From Deltaproteobacteria bacterium (GTDB lineage Bacteria; Desulfobacterota; Desulfobaccia; Desulfobaccales; 0-14-0-80-60-11), in NCBI GenBank assembly GCA_016874945.1, contig VGSO01000202.1, positions 1 through 5,592 on the forward strand: a stretch of DNA of 5,592 nt. Reading direction: 5' to 3'. The notes beneath the pieces are model-generated. The model had not been told where the DNA came from. It saw only the letters and a list, made by a program, of their open reading frames with translations, and did no database searches. Position numbers and translations under genes: made by a program. The first letter of the stretch is position 1. Every line of letters starts with the position of its first letter. Shown piece after piece: positions 1 to 5,141 of this stretch.

Positions 1-62
1 AATTAAATCAGCTTGTTACTTGATAGAAGATAACATTTTCCGAGTAAAATCGCGAGGAATAA

Positions 63-197
63 TTGCCCTTTATCCAATTATTTCAGCTAAATATCTTTTC
101 GGATGAGAACTATCTAAAAGCCACAGGTTTTGAAATCGGCTTATTATTGAATATTGGCGGTAATTCCCTGGAATACCGTCGTTTTATCAATAAATAA
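63..197 (+). pseudogene. 3' remnant of a GxxExxY-family gene (PD-(D/E)XK-like fold)
   Basis: Reading the frame that ends at the TAA at 195-197 gives a C-terminal tail containing NYLKATGFEIGLLLNIGG followed by NSLEYRRFINK. This closely resembles the end of GxxExxY proteins (TIGR04256-type), which typically finish with 'NYLKATG..vGLLiNFG...LE.KR'. Only about 30 residues, from roughly base 102, are convincing. The frame is closed by a TAA at 60-62, has no start codon, and the residues from 63 to 101 do not look like the family. The upstream core carrying the family's GxxExxY motif and putative nuclease residues is therefore absent from this window or lost by frameshift and decay. AT-rich composition contrasts with the GC-rich genes downstream. 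GxxExxY proteins have no firmly established function. The family call comes from recognising the C-terminal signature; the pseudogene call is inferred from the in-frame stop. Confidence 0.6.
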
Positions 198-222
198 TTT
201 GTGTAATCTGTGCAATCTGTGG
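196..222. repeat. Three-unit 9-bp tandem repeat (AATCTGTGn words)
   Basis: Three consecutive 9-base units, aatttgtgt, aatctgtgc and aatctgtgg, occupy 196-222. The first unit overlaps the TAA stop of the GxxExxY remnant. Such 'aatctgtg' word repeats are a familiar dispersed intergenic class in several bacterial phyla. Here the array ends 8 bp before the stop codon of the minus-strand gene at 230. Confidence 0.7.
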
Positions 223-229
223 AAAAGAC

Positions 230-439
230 TCACCTTTCTTTGAGAGCGGCCAAAGCCGCTTCCAGATGCTCCAGGGTCTGATGGATATTCTCGCATTCCA
301 GGCAGGGCACGATATTATCCCGGCCCCGGGAGGTGAAGATAGTCTCCCGAGTTCCTGCACATCTGGGACAATCTTCCGCGGCCCTCCGGAGTTCGGCGAT
401 TAACTTGCTTAAGATCGAGACATCGATGTTGACCTGCAT
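230..439 (-). CDS. Small zinc-ribbon-like hypothetical protein (69 aa)
   Basis: I recognise no named family. The protein has three parts: an N-terminal helix-prone segment (residues 5-22), a four-cysteine module with CPRC at 24-27 and CLEC at 46-49, and a C-terminal helix-prone tail rich in Leu, Ala and Glu (53-69). The two CxxC knuckles 18 residues apart suggest a structural zinc ribbon. The frame extends 17 codons further upstream to an ATG at 490, but the internal ATG at 439 is preceded by AGGAG at an 8-base spacing, so I prefer that start. The gene is divergent from the radical SAM gene, with about 146 bp between the starts. Its function is unknown; such modules are used in both nucleic-acid binding and protein contacts. 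A long opposite-strand frame here is treated as a shadow. Confidence 0.6.
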   Translation of the reverse strand: MQVNIDVSILSKLIAELRRAAEDCPRCAGTRETIFTSRGRDNIVPCLECENIHQTLEHLEAALAALKER

Positions 440-447
440 TTGGACCG

Positions 448-452
448 CTCCT
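448..452 (-). promoter_or_regulatory. Shine-Dalgarno AGGAG deciding the start of the zinc-ribbon gene
   Basis: On the minus strand AGGAG lies 8 bases before the ATG at 439. The upstream alternative ATG at 490 has no comparable purine-rich site. This favours the 69-residue form over the 86-residue one. Confidence 0.6.
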
Positions 453-585
453 GGAATATTTTTTCTGTGCCGGAAGGCAAACTCAGCCAAATTTTCTATA
501 ATTTATGTAAGCCATGGTGGTCTGCACGAGATTTGCCTCTTATGCGGCCTTGCCCTCCCACTCATTAGAATTTAATTTAACCATT

Positions 586-1689
586 ATGAACCATTGCCGC
601 CACTGCAGTCACACCGACCGGATAATTTCCTCCCGCCTGGGTTATTGCGCGGCCTGCATCCGGGGTCATTTTAGCGAGGTATGGCCGGAGATTGAGGCCG
701 TCCATTATGAATCCCGCCGGGTCTTCAACCTCCCCTTAACTCCTCCCCGGGACCCCCAGGGCAAGGCCTGCACCCTCTGTTTCCACGCCTGCCGGATTCC
801 CGAGGGAGGCTACGGCTTCTGCGGGGCGCGGTGGGTGAAAAAGGGAAAGCTCCGGGGAGGGAGCGGGGCGGGGGCAGGGTTGAGTTATTACTACGACCCT
901 CTTCCCACCAACTGCGTGGCCGACTGGTTCTGCCCCGGGGGCACGGGCTGCGGTTATCCCCGCTTTGCCAATAAGCCGGGGCCGGAAAAGGGCTGGAACA
1001 ACCTGGCGGTCTTCTACCACGCCTGCAATTTCAACTGCCTCTATTGCCAGAACTGGAGTTTCAAGCAAGCCACCTTCCGGGGAGACCGGGTTGCGGCATC
1101 GGAGCTGGCCCAGGCGGTGCGGCCCAAAACCGCCTGCATCTGCTATTTCGGGGGCGATCCCACTCCCCAGCTTCCCCACGCCCTGGCCGCGTCCCGCCAG
1201 GCCTTGCGCGCCGCCCGGGCCGCGGGCCGCAACCTGAGAATCTGCTGGGAGACCAACGGGGCCATGCAGGCAGAATGGCTCAAACCCCTGGTGGAAAGCT
1301 GCCTGGACAACGGCGGCCTCATCAAGTTCGACCTCAAGGCTTTCAGCGAAGAAGTGCACCTGGCCCTGTGCGGGGTGTCCAACTCCCAGACCCTGAAAAA
1401 CTTTGCCCTGCTGGCCGGGAGATTCGAGGAGCGCCCGGAGGTGCCCCTCCTCACCGCCAGCACCCTCATGGCGCCGGGATACGTGGACCTGGAGGAGATC
1501 CACGGCCTGGCCCGGTTCATCGCGGCCCTCAACCCGGAGATCCCATACAGCCTCCTGGCTTTCCACCCCCAGTTCTACCTAGCCGATTTGCCCATCACTC
1601 CCCGGGACTTCGCCTTGAAGGCGCAAGAAGTTGCCCACGATGCCGGAGTGAAACGGGTGCACCTGGGAAACCTCCATTTACTTACTTGA
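586..1689 (+). CDS. Radical SAM enzyme, PflA/AmrS-like, with extra cysteine clusters (367 aa)
   Basis: This is a radical SAM protein of the group annotated as pyruvate-formate-lyase-activase-like or AmmeMemoRadiSam-type. The CNFNCLYCQN motif (C147, C151, C154) is the CxxxCxxC site for the [4Fe-4S] cluster that cleaves S-adenosylmethionine. YFGGDPTPQ (187-195) corresponds to the GGEP-type motif contacting SAM. Before the core lie an N-terminal CRHC...CAAC zinc-ribbon-like pair (C4, C7, C21, C24), a second cluster CTLCFHAC...FCGAR (C62, C65, C69, C79) typical of the AmrS-like subgroup, and C110, C116, C122. The substrate cannot be deduced and no obvious partner gene is adjacent. I chose ATG 586 because the zinc-ribbon pair starts immediately after it. 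The upstream in-frame ATG at 514 adds 24 residues without domain character, and neither start has a clear Shine-Dalgarno site. GC-rich codon use matches pyrG. Confidence 0.85.
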   Translation: MNHCRHCSHTDRIISSRLGYCAACIRGHFSEVWPEIEAVHYESRRVFNLPLTPPRDPQGKACTLCFHACRIPEGGYGFCGARWVKKGKLRGGSGAGAGLSYYYDPLPTNCVADWFCPGGTGCGYPRFANKPGPEKGWNNLAVFYHACNFNCLYCQNWSFKQATFRGDRVAASELAQAVRPKTACICYFGGDPTPQLPHALAASRQALRAARAAGRNLRICWETNGAMQAEWLKPLVESCLDNGGLIKFDLKAFSEEVHLALCGVSNSQTLKNFALLAGRFEERPEVPLLTASTLMAPGYVDLEEIHGLARFIAALNPEIPYSLLAFHPQFYLADLPITPRDFALKAQEVAHDAGVKRVHLGNLHLLT

Positions 1690-1715
1690 TTAATCTTCAC
1701 TACCAAAACTCCGGG

Positions 1716-1820
1716 ACACCGAAGGTCACCAATGATATATATTGCCGGTTTGGCGCCTCGAAGGGGCGAACCGATAAATTTTTCTTGGTGAAACCTTTGT
1801 GTCATTGGTGTCTTGGTGGT
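1716..1820. repeat. Inverted pair of 9-bp word repeats flanking a hairpin upstream of pyrG
   Basis: The right arm holds near-tandem 9-base units: cttggtgaa (1784-1792), cctttgtgt (1794-1802), cattggtgt (1803-1811) and cttggtggt (1812-1820). The left arm (1716-1735, acaccgaaggtcaccaatga) is the same word set in reverse orientation; caccaatga (1727-1735) is exactly complementary to 1802-1810. The roughly 65 bp between the arms contain the hairpin at 1746-1773. Such 'gtgtctttgtgtc' word repeats are dispersed intergenic sequences in many bacteria. Confidence 0.6.
1746..1783 (+). terminator. Probable rho-independent terminator after the radical SAM gene
   Basis: CGGTT (1746-1750) pairs with AACCG (1769-1773). 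An imperfect GC-rich inner stem, ggcgcc against ggggc, closes a small TCGAA-type loop. Five T residues follow at 1779-1783. The 5-base gap (ataaa) between stem and T-run and the inner mismatch weaken the call. Position 57 bp after the radical SAM stop and before pyrG is appropriate for separating the two transcription units. It could instead be only the centre of the surrounding repeat. Confidence 0.4.
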
Positions 1821-1833
1821 ATATTATGGACTC

Positions 1834-3492
1834 GTGAAGTCAAAAATAATCTTCATCACCGGCGGCGTGTTATCTTCCCTGGGGAAAGGGGTGGCCGCAG
1901 CGGCCAGCGGCGCGCTCCTGGAGGCCCGGGGCTTAAGGGTCACCTTCCAAAAACTGGATCCTTACATCAACGTGGATCCGGGCACCATGAATCCCTTCCA
2001 GCACGGCGAGGTCTACGTCACCGAAGACGGGGCGGAAACGGACCTGGACCTGGGTCACTACGAGCGCTACACCTCCGTGATCCTGGGCCAGGAGCACAAC
2101 TACACCTCGGGCCGCATCTACAACAACGTCATCACCAAGGAGCGCCGGGGCGACTACCTGGGGGGCACGGTCCAGGTCATTCCCCATATCACCGACGAAA
2201 TTAAGGAGGCCATCCTGAGGGTGGCTCCCACCGCGGATGTGGCCATCATTGAGATCGGCGGCACCGTGGGGGATATCGAGAGCCTTCCCTTCCTGGAAGC
2301 TATCCGCCAGCTCAAAGGCGATCTGGGCAAAGAAAACGTCTGCTACATCCACCTCACCCTGGTCCCCTTCATCAAGACCGCGGGGGAATTGAAGACCAAA
2401 CCCACCCAGCACAGCGTCCGGGAACTGCTGTCCATCGGGATTCAGCCGGATATTTTGCTGTGCCGCACGGAAAAACAGTTGAGCCGGGAAATCAAGGCCA
2501 AGATCGGGCTGTTCTGCAACGTCAGTCCGGAATCGGTGATTACCGCCCGGGACGTGGACAATATTTACGAGATTCCCTTGCAGCTCCACGACGAAGGTCT
2601 CGATGACCGCATCGTGGAAGTGTTGAATATCTGGACCCGGGCGCCGCGGCTGGAGCATTGGGAAAACCTGGTGGGCCGGGTTCGCCACCCCAAAGACCGG
2701 GTGGAAATCGGCATCGTGGGCAAGTACGTGGACCTGCGGGAGTCCTATAAGAGCCTCCATGAAGCCCTGGTGCACGGCGGCCTGGCCAACGAGGTCCAGG
2801 TGGTCCTGAGCTATATCGACTCGGAACGGGTGGAACGGGAAGGGGCCGAAGGGCTGCTGGGCCATCTCCACGGCATCCTGGTTCCCGGCGGTTTCGGGGT
2901 GCGGGGCGCGGAAGGCAAGATGCAGGCTATTCGGTATGCCCGGGAAAATAAAGTGCCCTACTTCGGCATCTGTTTTGGCATGCAACTGGCGGTCATCGAG
3001 TTCGCCCGAAACGTGGCGGGTATCGCCGGGGCCACCAGCGAGGAGTTCGATCCGGAGGCCTTGGAGCCGATCATCTACCTCATGCGGGAATGGTACGACT
3101 ACCGGCAGAATGCCATCGTCCACCGGGACCGGGCCTCGGACAAGGGCGGCACCATGCGCCTGGGCGCTTACCCCTGCGTGCTGAAAGAAGGCTCGGTGGC
3201 GGCCCAGGCCTACAGCGACCGGGAAATCATGGAACGCCACCGTCACCGCTTCGAGTTCAACAATGTTTACCGGGAGCGCCTCAGCGCCGCGGGCCTGTGG
3301 ATCTCCGGCACCTCCCCCAACGGCGAGCTGGTGGAAATCGTGGAACTCAAGGACCACCCCTGGTTCCTGGGGTGCCAGTTCCACCCGGAATTCAAATCCC
3401 GGCCCATGAAACCCCACCCGTTGTTTCGGGATTTTATTAAGGCGTGTTTGGAGTATAAGCGGAGTTTGGGGCGGGAAGGGACGGAGATTTGA
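1834..3492 (+). CDS. pyrG: CTP synthase (glutamine-hydrolysing), 552 aa
   Basis: CTP synthase (EC 6.3.4.2) aminates UTP to CTP using ATP and glutamine-derived ammonia, the last step of de novo pyrimidine nucleotide synthesis in the cytosol. The N-terminal synthetase domain (about 1-270) has the SSLGKG P-loop with K18, plus D72 (ETDLDLGHYER) and E140 (IIEIGGTVGD), the expected Mg/ATP ligands. The glutamine amidotransferase domain (about 290-540) has the oxyanion loop GGFGVRG (352-358), nucleophile C380 in FGICFGMQ, and the H517/E519 pair in CQFHPEF. All key residues are present and the length is normal for the family. GTG 1834 is chosen because VKSKIIFITGG aligns with the family's N-terminus; a longer frame back to TTG 1813 would translate the word repeat. 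No good Shine-Dalgarno is seen at the usual distance (a GGTGGT at 1815-1820 is far). In related bacteria kdsA usually follows directly; here about 1.65 kb of other DNA intervenes. Confidence 0.98.
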   Translation: MKSKIIFITGGVLSSLGKGVAAAASGALLEARGLRVTFQKLDPYINVDPGTMNPFQHGEVYVTEDGAETDLDLGHYERYTSVILGQEHNYTSGRIYNNVITKERRGDYLGGTVQVIPHITDEIKEAILRVAPTADVAIIEIGGTVGDIESLPFLEAIRQLKGDLGKENVCYIHLTLVPFIKTAGELKTKPTQHSVRELLSIGIQPDILLCRTEKQLSREIKAKIGLFCNVSPESVITARDVDNIYEIPLQLHDEGLDDRIVEVLNIWTRAPRLEHWENLVGRVRHPKDRVEIGIVGKYVDLRESYKSLHEALVHGGLANEVQVVLSYIDSERVEREGAEGLLGHLHGILVPGGFGVRGAEGKMQAIRYARENKVPYFGICFGMQLAVIEFARNVAGIAGATSEEFDPEALEPIIYLMREWYDYRQNAIVHRDRASDKGGTMRLGAYPCVLKEGSVAAQAYSDREIMERHRHRFEFNNVYRERLSAAGLWISGTSPNGELVEIVELKDHPWFLGCQFHPEFKSRPMKPHPLFRDFIKACLEYKRSLGREGTEI

Positions 3493-3519
3493 TTGTAAGA
3501 TCATTGAGGGTATATTTAA

Positions 3520-3719
3520 GAGCTTCTAACACTACTACGTTAGATAATACCTCCCATATCGCCCATGATAGGACAACCATTGGATATTACTGACAATCAG
3601 TTATGTCACCCTGAGCCGTAGGCGAAGGGTCTAGATTCTTCGCTGCGCTCAGAATGACAATAAATACAAAGGGTTGTACTGAAGCAGGCGGGTAATTAAC
3701 GTTGTAGTGCTAATGGCTC
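3520..3719. repeat. MITE-like imperfect inverted repeat enclosing a palindrome
   Basis: Outer arm 3520-3542 (gagcttctaacactactacg plus tta) and the reverse complement of 3697-3719 (gagccattagcactacaacg plus tta) match at 18 of 23 positions. The inner 13 bases, cactac-n-acgtta, match at 12. Further in, acaacc (3573-3578) faces ggttgt (3672-3677), and the palindrome at 3604-3660 sits near the centre. The stretch has no plausible gene. It fills most of the 292-bp gap between pyrG and the GIY-YIG gene. I did not identify target-site duplications. Confidence 0.45.
3604..3660. repeat. Dispersed palindrome, gene-free copy 1
   Basis: The left arm tgtcaccctgagccgtaggc (continuing gaagggtct) faces the right arm gattcttcgctgcgctcaga (continuing atgaca). 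Outer ends TGTCA/TGACA and the CTGAGC/GCTCAG and CGAAG/CTTCG blocks are complementary, with only about 2-4 bases at the tip. The arms differ in length by about 2 bases, with CC/TT-type differences. The family is the widespread 'cattctgagcgaagcgaag' intergenic repeat. It has no T-tract, so it is not a canonical terminator. Confidence 0.8.
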
Positions 3720-3747
3720 TGATTATCCGACAACGGTCTATTTTCCT

Positions 3748-4112
3748 TTGTCACCCTGAGCCATAGGCGAAGGGTCTCATTAGCATGTCTTTTCAAAGAA
3801 ATTATTATGTTTACATAATGGCAAATAAATCAGGGACGTTATATATTGGTGTGACTAATAATCTTGAAAGGAGGGTTTTTGAACATAAGAACCACCTGAT
3901 CGAAGGTTTTACGAAGAAATATAAGATTACAAAGTTAGTATATTTTGAAGAAACAAACGATATAAGTGCCGCAATTTCAAGAGAGAAACAAATTAAAGGT
4001 TGGCTGCGGAGGAAAAAAATTGCTCTAGTTGAATCAATGAACCCCGGCTGGAAGGACTTATCTGAATAATCCCTTGAGATTCTTCGCCGCCCGTGGCGGC
4101 TCAGAATGACAA
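3748..4112 (+). mobile_element. Putative GIY-YIG element: nuclease gene inside a split palindrome
   Basis: Left arm 3748-3779 (ttgtcaccctgagccatagg, continuing cgaagggtctca) and right arm 4075-4112 (tgagattcttcgccgcccgt, continuing ggcggctcagaatgacaa) are inverted copies. They share TTGTCA, CTGAGCC, GGCGAAG and TCTCA blocks in the same order when one is reversed. The GIY-YIG frame starts 5 bp after the left arm and stops 5 bp before the right arm, so the gene fills the loop almost exactly. Total size is 365 bp. The same arms occur without a gene at 3604-3660 and 5042-5114. Calling it mobile is inference from this architecture; no target-site duplication was established. Confidence 0.5.
3785..4069 (+). 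CDS. Small GIY-YIG family endonuclease (94 aa)
   Basis: This is a single-domain GIY-YIG nuclease of the short UvrC-N-like class (COG2827/YhbQ type), predicted to nick or cut DNA with one catalytic metal. Visible elements are YVYI (8-11, the GIY strand with Y10), LYIGVTNNL (19-27, with YIG Y20), R30 and H34 in LERRVFEH, and E67 in SREKQIKGW, the expected metal-binding glutamate. All catalytic positions are present, so the gene looks intact. No DNA-binding domain is attached, unlike phage homing endonucleases, and length is normal for stand-alone members. ATG 3785 is supported by an AAGGGT at 3770-3775 with a 9-base spacer; this site lies inside the left repeat arm. AT-rich codon use differs sharply from pyrG, suggesting transfer. 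The physiological role of such proteins is unsettled; repair-like and repeat-linked roles are both possible. Confidence 0.92.
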   Translation: MSFQRNYYVYIMANKSGTLYIGVTNNLERRVFEHKNHLIEGFTKKYKITKLVYFEETNDISAAISREKQIKGWLRRKKIALVESMNPGWKDLSE

Positions 4113-4140
4113 GAAATTAGACATGGGTGGATGAGATAAT

Positions 4141-5004
4141 ATGAGCAAAGGCAAAGGTCCACAGTTTATACGTTTCTTTAAGCCAATTATTGAAGTCCTT
4201 AAAGAGTCAGGAGGGTCTGGTACCGTTGCCGAGGTGATTGATCGTGTCATCGAAAAAATGAGAATACCCGAATCAGAGCAACAAGAGATACTTAAAGGCG
4301 GACAAACACGCGTCCGGAATCAAATTCAATGGGCTAGATTTTATCTGGCAAACGCAGGCTACATCGATTCTTCAAAGCGGGGCATATGGACTCTCACAGA
4401 AAAAGGGCTATCAATAAATGCCATGACATTTGATGCCCTGGGAATCTTTAAAGAAATCCATAAGAGTTTTCAAAAGACAAAGAAGCCCAAAGAACCAGGG
4501 AAGCCGCCGGTCGAGGAAACAGAGGAGGAAGAAATTGAGCCTCCGGATCACCGAACTAATGTGCTCAACCTAATTAAATCCTTACCTCCCGGCGGATTTG
4601 AACGCCTGAGTCAAAGACTATTGCGGGAGTCTGGTTTTTCGAAAGTAGAGGTTACCGGTAGGACTGGTGATGGAGGAATAGATGGTGTAGGTATTCTTCA
4701 GGTAAATCCCTTTGTTAGCTTCAATGTTCTTTTCCAATGCAAGCGCTATCATGGAGCAGTAACGCCTTCACAGATAAGAGATTTCCGCGGGGCTATGATG
4801 GGACGAGCTGACAAGGGCATCATCATTACCACCGGCACCTTCACGCTGGAGGCTAAGAAAGAAGCTCGGAGAGATGGTGCCCCTCCCATAGAATTAGTTG
4901 ACGGAGATACCCTGGTGCAAATGTTTGAACAGCTACAACTCGGGCTTATACCAAAAACCGCTTATGATGTAGACGAAAAATTCTTTGACGAGTTTAGGAA
5001 ATAG
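4141..5004 (+). CDS. mrr: Mrr-like type IV restriction endonuclease (287 aa)
   Basis: This resembles E. coli Mrr (304 aa), a nuclease that attacks DNA carrying foreign methylation and needs no partner methyltransferase. An N-terminal Mrr_N winged-helix region (about 8-92) ends in YIDSSKRGIWTLTEKG. A charged linker (about 105-140, with an EETEEEEIE run) joins it to an Mrr_cat PD-(D/E)XK domain (about 142-265). Catalytic signatures are GFERLSQRLLRESGF (152-166), GRTGDGGIDGVG (173-184, D181) and FQCKRY (198-203), giving the Q199-x-K201 variant typical of the family. KGIIITTGTFTLEAKKEA (225-242) and IELVDGDTL (250-258) complete it. All key residues are present. ATG 4141 follows GGGTGG (4125-4130) and an in-frame stop just upstream. 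The gene starts 28 bp after the GIY-YIG element's right arm, and no methylase or specificity gene is present. Lower GC than pyrG/kdsA suggests acquisition. The exact target methylation is unknown. Confidence 0.9.
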   Translation: MSKGKGPQFIRFFKPIIEVLKESGGSGTVAEVIDRVIEKMRIPESEQQEILKGGQTRVRNQIQWARFYLANAGYIDSSKRGIWTLTEKGLSINAMTFDALGIFKEIHKSFQKTKKPKEPGKPPVEETEEEEIEPPDHRTNVLNLIKSLPPGGFERLSQRLLRESGFSKVEVTGRTGDGGIDGVGILQVNPFVSFNVLFQCKRYHGAVTPSQIRDFRGAMMGRADKGIIITTGTFTLEAKKEARRDGAPPIELVDGDTLVQMFEQLQLGLIPKTAYDVDEKFFDEFRK

Positions 5005-5012
5005 ACACTACA

Positions 5013-5038
5013 AAACTGTTATATAAAAAATACAGTTT
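5013..5038 (+). terminator. Weak AT-rich hairpin after mrr
   Basis: AAACTGT (5013-5019) is perfectly complementary to ACAGTTT (5032-5038) across a 12-base AT-rich loop, 8 bp after the mrr stop. The stem is short and AT-rich and lacks a proper T-tract, so termination is only possible, perhaps assisted by the stronger palindrome that follows. Confidence 0.3.
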
Positions 5039-5041
5039 AAA

Positions 5042-5114
5042 TTGTCATTCTGAGCGTAGCGAAGAATCTCGTATTTTAATAAGTTGAGATCCTTCGCTTC
5101 GCTCAGGATGACAA
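5042..5114. repeat. Dispersed palindrome, gene-free copy 2
   Basis: Arms of 29 bases (5042-5070 and 5086-5114) match in 26 positions when one is reverse-complemented, around a 15-base AT-rich loop. The arms begin TTGTCATTCTGAGCG and end CGCTCAGGATGACAA. It is the same family as the copies at 3604-3660 and around the GIY-YIG gene. It lies between mrr and kdsA and ends 27 bp before the kdsA start. On the minus strand it reads as CHPERSEG in a spurious frame. Confidence 0.9.
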
Positions 5115-5134
5115 CAAAACTCTTCTATTATAAT
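5108..5134 (+). promoter_or_regulatory. Possible promoter for kdsA
   Basis: A perfect TATAAT lies at 5129-5134. ATGACA at 5108-5113 (5 of 6 matches to TTGACA) lies 15 bp upstream and is the terminal block of the palindrome. Transcription would begin about 5141, next to the GTG at 5142. The spacer is short and AT-rich DNA makes TATAAT easy to find by chance. Confidence 0.3.
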
Positions 5135-5141
5135 ATTAACA

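Noticed and set aside
333..575. 80-codon plus-strand frame over the zinc-ribbon gene
   Set aside because: Antisense to a gene with paired CxxC motifs and a good ribosome binding site; no motif of its own.
736..1566. Long minus-strand open frame opposite the radical SAM gene
   Set aside because: Low-complexity Gly/Val/Glu-rich translation with no motif, produced by GC-rich codons on the other strand, where the radical SAM motifs are clear.
1044..2204. Plus-strand 386-codon frame spanning the radical SAM 3' end, the intergenic region and pyrG
   Set aside because: Pro/Gly/Arg-rich shadow translation running across two real genes and a terminator-like hairpin.
1933..3504. 523-codon minus-strand frame opposite pyrG
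   Set aside because: Exact antisense of a catalytically complete CTP synthase; the translation has no family features.
3589..3601. Small ACTGA-CAA-TCAGT hairpin
   Set aside because: Five base pairs in AT-rich DNA is within chance, with no supporting context.
3604..3660. Palindrome as the pyrG rho-independent terminator
   Set aside because: It lies more than 110 bp after the stop, lacks a T-tract, and belongs to a repeat family also found in other contexts.
3604..5114. CRISPR array from the repeated palindromes
   Set aside because: Copies are few, irregularly spaced, inverted and divergent, with genes between them and no uniform spacers or cas genes.
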